This document shows positions 8,302-16,368 of a DNA stretch of 35,623 nucleotides, piece after piece (position 1 is the stretch's first letter; each line of letters opens with the position of its first letter). The notes under the pieces were generated by a model. The model was not told the DNA's origin and searched no databases. It worked only from the letters and a program-made list of their open reading frames with translations. Source of the DNA: Bacteroidota bacterium (GTDB lineage: Bacteria; Bacteroidota; Ignavibacteria; Kryptoniales; JAKASW01); NCBI GenBank assembly GCA_021811615.1, contig JAJZNW010000060.1, forward strand, positions 1 to 35,623, in the 5' to 3' direction. A program made the position numbers and the translations under genes.

Positions 8302-9744
8302 ATGAATCGATACTTTAAAGGGATGCAGTACCTGCGACGAAGAGTTTTGACGGCGGCCGTCCTGGCAGTCGTCGTGGTTAGCGCGAATACATCCTTCGGG
8401 CAAAATCTATCAGCACCGGATTCACTTGAAATTGGAGTGGACTCTGTCTCGGTTCAGGTGTTGAGAGAGACAGGGACGCCGAGTGCGTCGGTCGCGGTCG
8501 TGAAACACGGCCGGATCGTCTACGCTCAGGCATACGGCTACTCCAGGCTCGATCCGCTGACGGTCGCGAAACCTTCCATGCGCTATGCCATCGGTTCGAT
8601 AAGCAAGCAGTTCACCGCTTCTTGTATACTCCTCCTAGAGCAGGAAGGGAAACTGTCACTCAGCGATCACGTTTCTAAGTGGTTTCCTGATCTCACCGAC
8701 GCAAATAGTGTGACGCTTCGCGAAGTCCTCTCTCATACTTCAGGTTACCAGGATTTCTGGCCGCAGGATTACGTTCCCCCGATGATGACGAAGCCGATAG
8801 AGCCGGAGGAAATACTGGATCGTTGGGCTGAAAAACCTCTCGACTTCGCACCTGGAACGCGCTGGCAGTACAGTAATACCAACTATATTCTCGCGGGTCA
8901 AATTGTGAAAAAGATTACTCACGAGCCGTTCTATAAATTTCTTTATGATAACATTCTGAAACCACTTGATCTTTCGAGCGCGGCAAACTTCGACAAGGGG
9001 AAGATGACAGGGAAAGATGCAAAAGGTTATACCGAGTACGGACTCGGGCCTCTACGCCCCGCACCTGACGAAGGCTCAGGATGGATGGACGGGGCCGGCG
9101 AGTTGGCAATGACTGCGAGCGATCTCGCTAAGTGGGATATTTCAATAATAGATGAGAGTCTGTTGCAGCCCGAATCTTACAAACAACTCGAAACCGAGGT
9201 CCTCCTGAAAGACGGAGTCGGGACAAAGTACGGTCTCGGTATTCAGGTAAGTTTGATGGACGGGCATCGCATGCTGTCGCATTCCGGCGAAGTGTCCGGG
9301 TTCACCGCTTTCAACGCTGTCTTTCCGGATGACAGCGCGGGCGTGGCCGTGCTAACCAACCAGGATGCCTCTTCGGCGGCGGGCACGATCGGGACGAGGA
9401 TAGCCAAGCTGCTTTTCAAGGTTCAGGACGCAATGACCATCGCACGAACCGAGCAGGCGCGCCGTATTTTTGCCGGTCTTCAAAAAGGGACGATCGATCG
9501 CTCGCTGTTTACATCCGATGCGAACGCTTACTTCAGCGACCAGGCCCTCAAGGATTTTCAAACAGGTCTGGCGCCGCTGGGGGAGCCGAAAGAGTTCGTT
9601 CAAACCGGAGAATCCAAACGAGGCGGCATGACTGAACGATCATTCCGTGTCGTATTTCCAAATCGCACATTGAGAGTCTGGACTTACCAGATGCCTGACG
9701 GAAAACTTGAGCAATACCAGGTTGCGCCTGTCTACTCGAATTAG
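8302..9744 (+). CDS. Serine hydrolase, class C beta-lactamase/esterase-like (PF00144)
   Basis: 480 residues; an N-terminal hydrophobic stretch ('VLTAAVLAVVVVSANTSFGQ') reads as a signal peptide, so it acts in the periplasm or at the surface. The penicillin-recognising fold has all three active-site elements: S99-I-S-K102 (S-x-x-K nucleophile motif, in 'YAIGSISKQFT'), Y190-S-N192 (Y-x-N) and H327-S-G329 (the H-x-G/K-T-G box). A C-terminal extension of about 100 residues follows the hydrolase domain, as in many Bacteroidota members. Members include D-amino peptidases, esterases and penicillin-binding proteins, so resistance should not be assumed. GAGGAG at 8289-8294 supports the ATG. No partner gene is evident. 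Confidence 0.88.
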   Translation: MNRYFKGMQYLRRRVLTAAVLAVVVVSANTSFGQNLSAPDSLEIGVDSVSVQVLRETGTPSASVAVVKHGRIVYAQAYGYSRLDPLTVAKPSMRYAIGSISKQFTASCILLLEQEGKLSLSDHVSKWFPDLTDANSVTLREVLSHTSGYQDFWPQDYVPPMMTKPIEPEEILDRWAEKPLDFAPGTRWQYSNTNYILAGQIVKKITHEPFYKFLYDNILKPLDLSSAANFDKGKMTGKDAKGYTEYGLGPLRPAPDEGSGWMDGAGELAMTASDLAKWDISIIDESLLQPESYKQLETEVLLKDGVGTKYGLGIQVSLMDGHRMLSHSGEVSGFTAFNAVFPDDSAGVAVLTNQDASSAAGTIGTRIAKLLFKVQDAMTIARTEQARRIFAGLQKGTIDRSLFTSDANAYFSDQALKDFQTGLAPLGEPKEFVQTGESKRGGMTERSFRVVFPNRTLRVWTYQMPDGKLEQYQVAPVYSN

Positions 9745-10136
9745 ATTTAGCCAAATGTGCCTGGAAACGATTCACTCGGGATGGGTGAGAATGTCCTGAA
9801 AAAGGGATATCGAACAGTAGAGGATTGTTTCCTCACTCAGTTTACATTCTGTGTGATAGTCCGGCATTGTTTCTTCGATTCCGATTGAATAGCTTTTACC
9901 ACGTATGATACCCGAAGCACGAGCAGTATTGGATAGAGACTTCCGAATTCCCGGAACTTGCCCCCGCCCGACCCGTTCCCGGAAGGCTCGTGATTTATCG
10001 ACTATCTGCCCTTACTGCGTTGTGACTGCTGCAATCAAATCCCTCCAGAGGTCTGAATAGCCCTTCTCCTTGTTACACGTTCTATGTCGTAATGCCTGAA
10101 GGAATAGTGGTATTAATTCTCTAATACAAGGAGATT
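9745..10136 (+). other. Gene-free spacer upstream of the TonB receptor
   Basis: 392 bases without a credible reading frame on either strand. The right end carries the ribosome binding site AAGGAG (10128-10133) of the TonB receptor. An imperfect inverted repeat of CCGGAAC type lies near 9955-9990. No clear promoter was recognised. Confidence 0.5.
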
Positions 10137-12515
10137 ATGAGCATTCCATCGTTGAGAAAGCGGATCGGGATGATCGCTTTACTCATCGGATTCACATCGT
10201 TAACGGCTGAAGCGCAAACGAACCTGATCGCGGTCAGGGGAAATGTCTATGATCGCGTCACGAAGGCGCCTCTATATGGTGTGAATGTGCTCGTAGAAAA
10301 TTCCTCTAACGGTACGGTAACGGACAGTCTCGGAAATTTCGTCATCTATCTGAACCCGGGTCATTACGAACTCAGATTTGACTACGTCGGGTACAAAGCG
10401 AAGTCTCTGGATATCCACGTCGACAGGGAAGTCGGGCCCTCTGCGATGGAAGTTGGGCTTGCGCAAAGTGCGTATACGGCAAGCGAGGTTGTCGTGAAGG
10501 CCGATCGATTCACAACTTCACCGAGTATTTATATGGTGAGGGAAAAAGACCTCAAGTATATGCCGAACTTGTTTTCAGATGTATTGAGAAGTGTGACAAT
10601 ACTGCCGGGGGTTAGTTCGAACAATGAGCTGACGAGCACATATAACGTTAACGGTCAGAACTTCAACGACAATCTGATCTACCTGGACGGCTTTGAAATT
10701 TATCAGCCGTATCTCGTACAAAAAGGAATACAGGAAAGCGAGTCGTTGATAAATGAACATATGGTCAGGAATTTTAAGTTCTATAACGCGGCCTTCCCGG
10801 TTCAATACGGGGATAAAATGTCGTCAGTTCTCGAGGTGAATTACAGGAACAATGAGGATTCAGTTCTCGGTGGGGAAGTGAACGCCGGTCTGCTCAACAC
10901 CGGGATAACCCTCCACGACCGGATAGGCAGACTCAACTGGATCGCCGGCTTTCGCTACGCGTATCCTACCTCGTTCACCGGTGTGCTCCAGACGAAGGGG
11001 AGTTACATCCCCCGGTATAGCGATTTCCAACTGTTCGGCTCTTACACCTTTCCCCGCAAAATAAGGATGGATCTTCTCTTCATTACCGCAAGGAACAGTT
11101 TCAACCTTACTCCTCAGGATTGGACCGGCAATTTCCAATACGGCGAATGGTTCAACTTCCAGCAAATCCTGCTTCGGTTCAATGGCGGGAACAATTACAC
11201 TTACAGCTCGAATCTTCTCGGCCTCAGGTTGACATCACCACTCGATTCACATTCGACCATTTCAACATCTCTGGGTCTCTATTCGGACAGGGAGACTTAC
11301 AACGAGAATCTTACCTCCAGCGTTTATTACGTCCCCGATGCCTACGATCCCCAGGCAATGAACTTCCTCGAGTCGGGCTACAATTTCGCGAATGATTTTC
11401 TTCTGATGAACCGGATCGAATTCAAGGCGGACTATGTCTCGAATTACGGGACTCACAAAACCATCGCAGGCATAAGCGTGAAATCTTCCGGTATGAACAA
11501 TTCGCTGGATGAACTGACGTCATACACTGGGCTCACGGGTCCACCTCAGCTGGCAATTTCGAAGCAGAACTATGTATTCAATACCGTCTCCTCGTACCTG
11601 AGTGAAGAAATGGAGCTAACCCACGGAGTGAATGTTAATGTCGGCATCAGGGCCCTGAAGGATTATTTCAACAGCCAATTCCTTCTTTCTCCCCGGGCAA
11701 GCGCTCTGTTCCAGCCCAACGCCACCAACTCGATAAGTCTCGGATGGGGATATTACTATCAGCCCCCGTCCTTCTATGAAACGAGAGATAAAAGCACGGC
11801 GGTCGCAAGAAATCTCATGGCACAAAAGGCTATCCATTACGTGTTGAGGTACGAGAACACGCTTCACGATAATTCCAACCTGATGGCCGAGGTATTTTAT
11901 GAAAAACTCAGCGACCTGATACCGTATACCTTCACTAATCAACTTCAACTTTCCTACGGCGATTCCAACAACTACGAAGGATATGCTTATGGGTTGGATT
12001 TGGAATATGAAGGGAAGCTGAGCGAGGGGATGGATACGTATATAGGTTATGACTACCTCAATGCTCAACAAAGAAACATAGCACCAGGATCGGCGTATCA
12101 GAGAAGCCTTCTCGATCAAACGAGTACGATACAGGTGTTTCTGCAGGACGCCATGCCCCAGCTGAGAAACTCGGAGGCCCACGTGCGACTCCTTTTCGGA
12201 ACGGGTTATCTGTACCATCCTATGATCGATGCCCCGGGGACTTCTCCCACGAACAACCCGCAGATGGTTACCGACTTCACCCAGGTCCAGGTTTATCCCT
12301 GGTACTACAGGGTCGACATGGGTTTGACATACAAACTTCCGCTTGCCAGCGCGACAAACCTCGTGCTGACGGCGGACGTTTTCAACGTGTTCGACAACCG
12401 GAACGTCGTGACATATTCATGGTACTTCATCCCGCAGGAAAGCCCTCAGCCGGTCCCAATACCCGACCTGCTATCGACGAGATACTTCAACGTCGGCGCC
12501 CGCGTCGACTTCTGA
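10137..12515 (+). CDS. TonB-dependent outer-membrane receptor with CarboxypepD_reg-like domain
   Basis: 792 residues. A signal peptide (to about 'LTAEA', residue 26) is followed by a carboxypeptidase-regulatory-like domain of the type common in Bacteroidota receptors ('VRGNVYDRVTKAPLYGVNVLV', 'GTVTDSLGNFVIYLNPGHYELRFDYVGY', residues about 32-115). Next comes a plug domain ('LYMP..FSDVLRSVTILPGV' type, 'YNVNGQNFNDNLIYLDGFEIYQPY', about 140-230). The rest is a beta-barrel with alternating aromatic strands ending '..DVFNVFDNRNVV' and a C-terminal Phe, the outer-membrane insertion signal. It would import a large ligand using TonB energy; the ligand is unknown. No SusD partner follows, so this is not a canonical SusCD pair. 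AAGGAG sits 3 nt before the ATG. Confidence 0.9.
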   Translation: MSIPSLRKRIGMIALLIGFTSLTAEAQTNLIAVRGNVYDRVTKAPLYGVNVLVENSSNGTVTDSLGNFVIYLNPGHYELRFDYVGYKAKSLDIHVDREVGPSAMEVGLAQSAYTASEVVVKADRFTTSPSIYMVREKDLKYMPNLFSDVLRSVTILPGVSSNNELTSTYNVNGQNFNDNLIYLDGFEIYQPYLVQKGIQESESLINEHMVRNFKFYNAAFPVQYGDKMSSVLEVNYRNNEDSVLGGEVNAGLLNTGITLHDRIGRLNWIAGFRYAYPTSFTGVLQTKGSYIPRYSDFQLFGSYTFPRKIRMDLLFITARNSFNLTPQDWTGNFQYGEWFNFQQILLRFNGGNNYTYSSNLLGLRLTSPLDSHSTISTSLGLYSDRETYNENLTSSVYYVPDAYDPQAMNFLESGYNFANDFLLMNRIEFKADYVSNYGTHKTIAGISVKSSGMNNSLDELTSYTGLTGPPQLAISKQNYVFNTVSSYLSEEMELTHGVNVNVGIRALKDYFNSQFLLSPRASALFQPNATNSISLGWGYYYQPPSFYETRDKSTAVARNLMAQKAIHYVLRYENTLHDNSNLMAEVFYEKLSDLIPYTFTNQLQLSYGDSNNYEGYAYGLDLEYEGKLSEGMDTYIGYDYLNAQQRNIAPGSAYQRSLLDQTSTIQVFLQDAMPQLRNSEAHVRLLFGTGYLYHPMIDAPGTSPTNNPQMVTDFTQVQVYPWYYRVDMGLTYKLPLASATNLVLTADVFNVFDNRNVVTYSWYFIPQESPQPVPIPDLLSTRYFNVGARVDF

Positions 12516-12966
12516 AAACCTTCTGCGGTTCGCGAAGGGCCCGATGGTCCGGCCCTTGTCGATAGTTGGGCCATGCCTGCTTCTGTTTGTGTGTATGTGC
12601 CGGTGAAAGGACGATTCAACGAGTGGTGCCACTCTTCGGTAAATAGCCACATAGATGAGTCGATCCTAACTCATGTCGCCTCAGCTCGTTACATCTTTTC
12701 GCGTAAATCCATGCGCACGAATGTGGCACATGATTGGAACTTGAAGATCTGTCGGAAGCCTGAAGATCGGATGAAACAGGCGCATCAGGAATCCGGCACG
12801 GAGGTTGAAAATAATAGTCCAGATAAATGAGTAATGACCGTAGGGCAGAACAAACTTCGTTCGAAGAACGAGAGCTGCCATGATCCTCGCGGTCAATTGA
12901 TATAAATGCGGAACTTTTTTGGCTAAGAGTGCTTCTCCCTAAGCATAATATCTTAAAGCCATATAT
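12516..12966 (+). other. Gene-free stretch ending in a strong terminator
   Basis: About 450 bases with no convincing protein. A perfect 7-bp inverted repeat (AAGGGCC 12535-12541, GGCCCTT 12551-12557) just after the TonB receptor stop lacks a T-run and is at best a weak terminator or attenuator. Since the next terminator lies only at 12967, a small RNA may be encoded here; no promoter was identified. Confidence 0.4.
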
Positions 12967-13018
12967 GCGGAGGACAGAGTGACAAGGGATTGTCATTCTT
13001 TAGTCCTCCGCTTTTTTT
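12967..13018 (+). terminator. Long rho-independent terminator upstream of chitinase
   Basis: The outer stem GCGGAGGAC (12967-12975) pairs perfectly with GTCCTCCGC (13003-13011), with an inner pair TGACA (12980-12984) and TGTCA (12991-12995), followed by seven T. It insulates the chitinase gene from upstream transcription. No gene lies within 450 bases upstream on this strand. Confidence 0.92.
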
Positions 13019-13097
13019 GTCTCCAGCCGAACTTTCTTGTGAAAGCGCCGCATGCATAATACATTGTTCTCAATAGAGAATTCAAAATGGAGTCGAC

Positions 13098-14234
13098 ATG
13101 CGGCGTGTAATTACCTTGGCCGTGTTGGGCCTCGTCCTCGCTTCGTGCGCGGGCACACCTCAACTGGAAAAGACAGCCGGAACAGAGAAGCGTATTGTAG
13201 GTTATCTGTTCGAAGGAGATAGTCTCGTCAATCCTAATTTGCTGCACCTCGGAATGGTGACCGATTTGTTATATGCTTTCGCCAATATCAAGGGGGACAC
13301 GATCGTAGAAGGCTTCAGGAACGATACGAAGAATTTCAGGTTGCTGAACGAGGCCAAACGAAAGTACCCGAACCTTAAGATTCTCATCTCAGTCGGCGGC
13401 TGGGAATGGTCCGGAGGATTTTCTGATATGTGCCTTACCAGCAAGACAAGGGCGAAGTTTATCCGGAGCGCGGTCAGTTTCATTCAAAAGCACGATCTCG
13501 ACGGCATCGACATCGATTGGGAGTATCCAGGTCTGCCGGGAGCCGGTAATCCTTATCGTCCAGAAGACAAACGAAATTTCACATCTCTTCTCGCGGGTCT
13601 TCGCATGTCACTCGATAATCTCGGGATTAAGACCGGCAAGCATTATCTGATTACCATCGCTGCCGGCGCCTTCGGAGATTATCTCAAACACACCGACATG
13701 GCAGAAGATGCGAAATATCTCGATTTCATAAACCTCATGACGTATGACATGAGCGTCCCGGGCGGCGATTCGCTGGCGGGGAACAACGCACCGCTCTTTA
13801 CAAATCCTCGTGATCCGCATCCGAACTCAGACGACAAAGCTGTCGAGGACTTCGAAGCCGCGGGCGTGCCGCCGTCGAAGTTAGTGCTCGGCGTTCCGTT
13901 CTACGGTCACGCATGGCACGTCGATTCGACCGCCTTCAACGGCCTCTACGAACCAGGCCGGCCGACAGTATCGCCGATCAACGCAACTTACGGTAATCTC
14001 GTCGGGAAATACATAAACAAAAACGGCTATGAACGTTACTGGGATTCGACATCGTGCGTCCCGTATCTTTTCAATAGGGCCGACAGTGTCTTCATTTCTT
14101 ATGATGATCCACAGTCGCTTCGCAACAAATGTGAATACATCAAAGCCCGCGGCCTCGGGGGAGTCATGTTCTGGTCGTTCAGCGCGGACTACAGATCGAC
14201 GCTTCTCCGGACTCTGTATGAAGAGTTGAAGTAA
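13098..14234 (+). CDS. GH18 chitinase, lipoprotein
   Basis: Cleaves beta-1,4-linked N-acetylglucosamine polymers by the retaining, substrate-assisted GH18 mechanism. 378 residues. The N-terminus is a lipoprotein signal with lipobox L-A-S-C17, so the protein is lipid-anchored to the cell envelope. The (beta/alpha)8 barrel has 'LKILISVGGWEWSGGFSDM' (the SxGG motif) and the catalytic DxxDxDxE as D135-G-I-D138-I-D140-W-E142, where E142 is the acid/base. 'INLMTYDMSVPGG' (M-x-Y-D) and 'LVLGVPFYGHAW' follow, then 'GGVMFWSFSADY' near the end with the conserved Trp of the -1 subsite. No carbohydrate-binding module is seen. TGGAG lies 5 nt before the ATG. It appears to be monocistronic. Confidence 0.95.
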   Translation: MRRVITLAVLGLVLASCAGTPQLEKTAGTEKRIVGYLFEGDSLVNPNLLHLGMVTDLLYAFANIKGDTIVEGFRNDTKNFRLLNEAKRKYPNLKILISVGGWEWSGGFSDMCLTSKTRAKFIRSAVSFIQKHDLDGIDIDWEYPGLPGAGNPYRPEDKRNFTSLLAGLRMSLDNLGIKTGKHYLITIAAGAFGDYLKHTDMAEDAKYLDFINLMTYDMSVPGGDSLAGNNAPLFTNPRDPHPNSDDKAVEDFEAAGVPPSKLVLGVPFYGHAWHVDSTAFNGLYEPGRPTVSPINATYGNLVGKYINKNGYERYWDSTSCVPYLFNRADSVFISYDDPQSLRNKCEYIKARGLGGVMFWSFSADYRSTLLRTLYEELK

Positions 14235-14629
14235 GCCCTTCGAACGGTTTCCGGACACGCCGGGTTTCAGACCGTAAATCGAGGTTAAGAGGAGCCGGGT
14301 ATCTGCGGCGATAACTGCGGGTAGTCGCCCATGTCGCCTGGCAGGGGGAGGCCGGGAGCCGCTCCTATCGAAAGGTCTATTCCATCCTGGAGTGGAGAAT
14401 AAATACACGCAATGGACATGGTCCGGCCTGGCGGCTGTTCCATCGGCCCACTCAATTGAAAAGAATCGTTTGCGTGTTTTCTCAGTCGCTTTCCTGGGGC
14501 AATTGAGCGGTTCAGATTCATACGCCGGTCAACTACCGTGTCCCGGCGAATCCGCACCGGCGCACAATTCTGCAAACAATCCTGGCGGCAAAGCCCGTCA
14601 TGAAGTCAAGGAGTATTAGGAGTTCTGCC
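14235..14629 (+). other. Gene-free spacer between chitinase and the tetR promoter
   Basis: No reading frame here resembles a protein. An ATG at 14600 is in frame with tetR, but the promoter and operator lie downstream of it, so it is not the start. No terminator of quality was seen after the chitinase gene. Confidence 0.5.
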
Positions 14630-14660
14630 TTGACACGAGAACTGGCTGGTGGTAAATTTG
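14630..14660 (+). promoter_or_regulatory. Promoter of the tetR-ABC export operon
   Basis: TTGACA (14630-14635), a spacer of exactly 17 bases, then TAAATT (14653-14658). The same -10 region reads TAAATTTG (14653-14660), a full match to the Bacteroidetes -7 consensus TAnnTTTG. Transcription should begin near 14665-14670, which places the tetR start at 14684 or 14696, not at 14600. Confidence 0.8.
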
Positions 14661-14675
14661 AACCAGTCAGTTCAA
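14658..14675 (+). promoter_or_regulatory. Probable TetR operator overlapping the -10 element
   Basis: The 18-base palindrome TTGAACCAGTCAGTTCAA has perfect 6-base arms (TTGAAC/GTTCAA) around a 6-base centre and overlaps the -10 region and likely start point. A second, wider repeat pairs ACTGGCTGGT (14641-14650) with ACCAGTCAGT (14662-14671), 9 of 10 matching. Size and position fit a TetR-dimer operator, which would give autorepression of the operon. Confidence 0.7.
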
Positions 14676-14683
14676 GTAATAGA

Positions 14684-15313
14684 ATGATTGGTAATATGGC
14701 ATCAAGAAAAGAACGGGAAGCTGAGTTTCGCCGGAAGACGATCGTCGAGGCCGCCAGGGAGGTGTTCTCCGAGAACGGTTACAACGGTACCACAATAGAC
14801 AGCGTGGCGGCAAAGTCTGAGTTGGCGAAGGCGACTCTGTACAAGTTCTTCAGAACCAAAGAAGAACTCTACATGAGCGTCGTTGAGGATGTGTTCATCG
14901 AGATCAACGGGATCGCCGAAGGAGCGATGCATGAGAATCTTCCGGTGAGGGAAAAATTCGGCTTGTTCGTGAGAAGGCTTATCACGCATTTTTCAGATCA
15001 CGCGGACTTCTTCCGTCTCCTGATGAGGGAGATGGGACGAGTAAACATGGCCGGCTGGAAGGGAAGCCCTCACGCGCTCATTCACGAAAAACTGAACGAA
15101 ATACTCGCCGCCGAATTGGACCGTGGAATAAAGCTCAGGCAGGTAAGAAGGATAGATACTCTTCGTGCCGCTCAGGTATTCAATCATATGGTTTACGCTT
15201 ACCACATGAACAACTTGTTCCATGAGCACGACGAAAAGATGAAAAATGAGGCGGTCGATTTTCTCGTCACCGTATTCTTCGACGGGATCGGATCGGGAGA
15301 TGGAAAGAAATGA
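14684..15313 (+). CDS. TetR/AcrR family transcriptional regulator
   Basis: 209 residues from ATG 14684; ATG 14696 (205 aa) is equally possible, and neither has a clear ribosome binding site. The N-terminal TetR helix-turn-helix is typical: 'IVEAAREVFSENGYNGTTIDSVAAKSELAKATLYKFFRTKEELYMSVVED'. The helical C-terminal part ('FFRLLMREMG', 'AAQVFNHMVYAYHMNNLF') is the ligand-binding and dimer domain and resembles the C-terminal domains of AcrR-like repressors. The stop overlaps the next start by ATGA, so it is translationally coupled to the HlyD adaptor and is the first gene of the export operon. It probably represses its own operon through the palindrome at 14658-14675 and is released by a compound the operon exports. 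Confidence 0.92.
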   Translation: MIGNMASRKEREAEFRRKTIVEAAREVFSENGYNGTTIDSVAAKSELAKATLYKFFRTKEELYMSVVEDVFIEINGIAEGAMHENLPVREKFGLFVRRLITHFSDHADFFRLLMREMGRVNMAGWKGSPHALIHEKLNEILAAELDRGIKLRQVRRIDTLRAAQVFNHMVYAYHMNNLFHEHDEKMKNEAVDFLVTVFFDGIGSGDGKK

Positions 15314-16368
15314 AAAAGAAATATGTCGTATTCGGATCACTTGCAGGCCTGGTCGTAGTCTTCGTCCTCTATCGCTCGTTCTTTGTTCACCAGAAGGTCA
15401 AGGTCACAAAAGTCCAGCGCGGTAACCTCCTGACCGTCATATACGCTACGGGAAACGTCACTGCAGATTCAACCGCAACTTTGCGGTCGGAGTCCGGCGG
15501 AATTGTGACGTTTATCGGCACTCATGAGGGAATGAGTGTGAAACGAGGACAAATGCTCCTTAAGACTGACGACAGTGACGATCTGCTCAGAGTGGAACAA
15601 GCTAAGACCAACCTTCGCTCTGCGCAGATAAACCTCCAGGACAAGCTCGATAACCTGAAGCGCATGGAGACGCTATACGAAAGCAGAAGTGTGACTCGAA
15701 AGCAGCTCGATGACGCGAAGACACAGTCGGATCTCGCACAAATATCGCTCCAGCAGAGCACAATCGCTCTGGACATAGCAAAAGAAGAACTGTCCAAGAC
15801 GCGTGTTGCGGCACCGTTCTCCGGTGTCATAATTTCTTCCAGCGCGAAACTCGGCGATTATCTTTTGCCCGATGGAGTCTGCTTCCAGATGATAGCACCG
15901 AGATCGATACTCGTCGAGGCCGAGGTTGACGAACAAGACTTTGCGAATGTCAAAAACGGGGAAAAGTGCGTGGTGGCCTTCGATGCATTCGGCGACCGCA
16001 GGTTCGACGGGTTCGTCTACAGGATCGTGCCGAAGACTAACGAGTCGACGAAGACTTCCAAGGTGTTTGTCAAGTTGACCGATCCGCCGGCAAATCTCAA
16101 TGTCGGAATGACCGCGACTGTGAACATAGTGGCCGCTGAGCTCCACGATGTTCTTCTGGTCCCGCGGACGGCCGTGATGCAATTCCCGGAATCGAACACG
16201 GTATACGCAGTCGAGGACGGAAGGGTGAGGGCTATGAGAGTCGATCTCGGGGCAACTGACGGCAAGTTTTCGGAAATACTCGGCGGTAATCTTCGTCCTG
16301 GATTGGAGATAATATCGGAACCTGGCTCAGACATCAGGAACGGCATGCGAGTGGAAACGGCGAATTGA
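15310..16368 (+). CDS. HlyD/MacA-type periplasmic adaptor of ABC exporter
   Basis: 352 residues. One N-terminal membrane anchor ('YVVFGSLAGLVVVFVLYRSFFV') is followed by a membrane-fusion-protein layout: the first biotinyl-lipoyl half ('GIVTFIGTHEGMSVKRGQMLLKTDD'), a coiled-coil hairpin (about residues 95-165, rich in L, Q, K and D), the second lipoyl half ('RVAAPFSGVIISSSAKLGDYL'), a beta-barrel and a membrane-proximal domain ('VGMTATVNIVA', 'LLVPRTAVM'). It would bridge the inner-membrane ABC complex to an outer-membrane channel. No TolC-type gene is in this operon; the TolC-family gene at 26205 belongs to the RND operon. It overlaps tetR by 4 bases and the next permease by 1 base. Confidence 0.92.
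   Translation: MKKKYVVFGSLAGLVVVFVLYRSFFVHQKVKVTKVQRGNLLTVIYATGNVTADSTATLRSESGGIVTFIGTHEGMSVKRGQMLLKTDDSDDLLRVEQAKTNLRSAQINLQDKLDNLKRMETLYESRSVTRKQLDDAKTQSDLAQISLQQSTIALDIAKEELSKTRVAAPFSGVIISSSAKLGDYLLPDGVCFQMIAPRSILVEAEVDEQDFANVKNGEKCVVAFDAFGDRRFDGFVYRIVPKTNESTKTSKVFVKLTDPPANLNVGMTATVNIVAAELHDVLLVPRTAVMQFPESNTVYAVEDGRVRAMRVDLGATDGKFSEILGGNLRPGLEIISEPGSDIRNGMRVETAN

Noticed and set aside
11616..12218. 200-codon minus-strand open frame inside the TonB receptor
   Set aside because: Antisense shadow of the beta-barrel coding region, with no independent support.
12535..12557. Terminator after the TonB receptor
   Set aside because: The 7-bp inverted repeat is perfect but no T-run follows it; kept only as a remark.
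14600..14683. Upstream in-frame ATG of tetR at 14600
   Set aside because: The promoter and operator at 14630-14675 lie downstream of it, so transcripts would not contain it.
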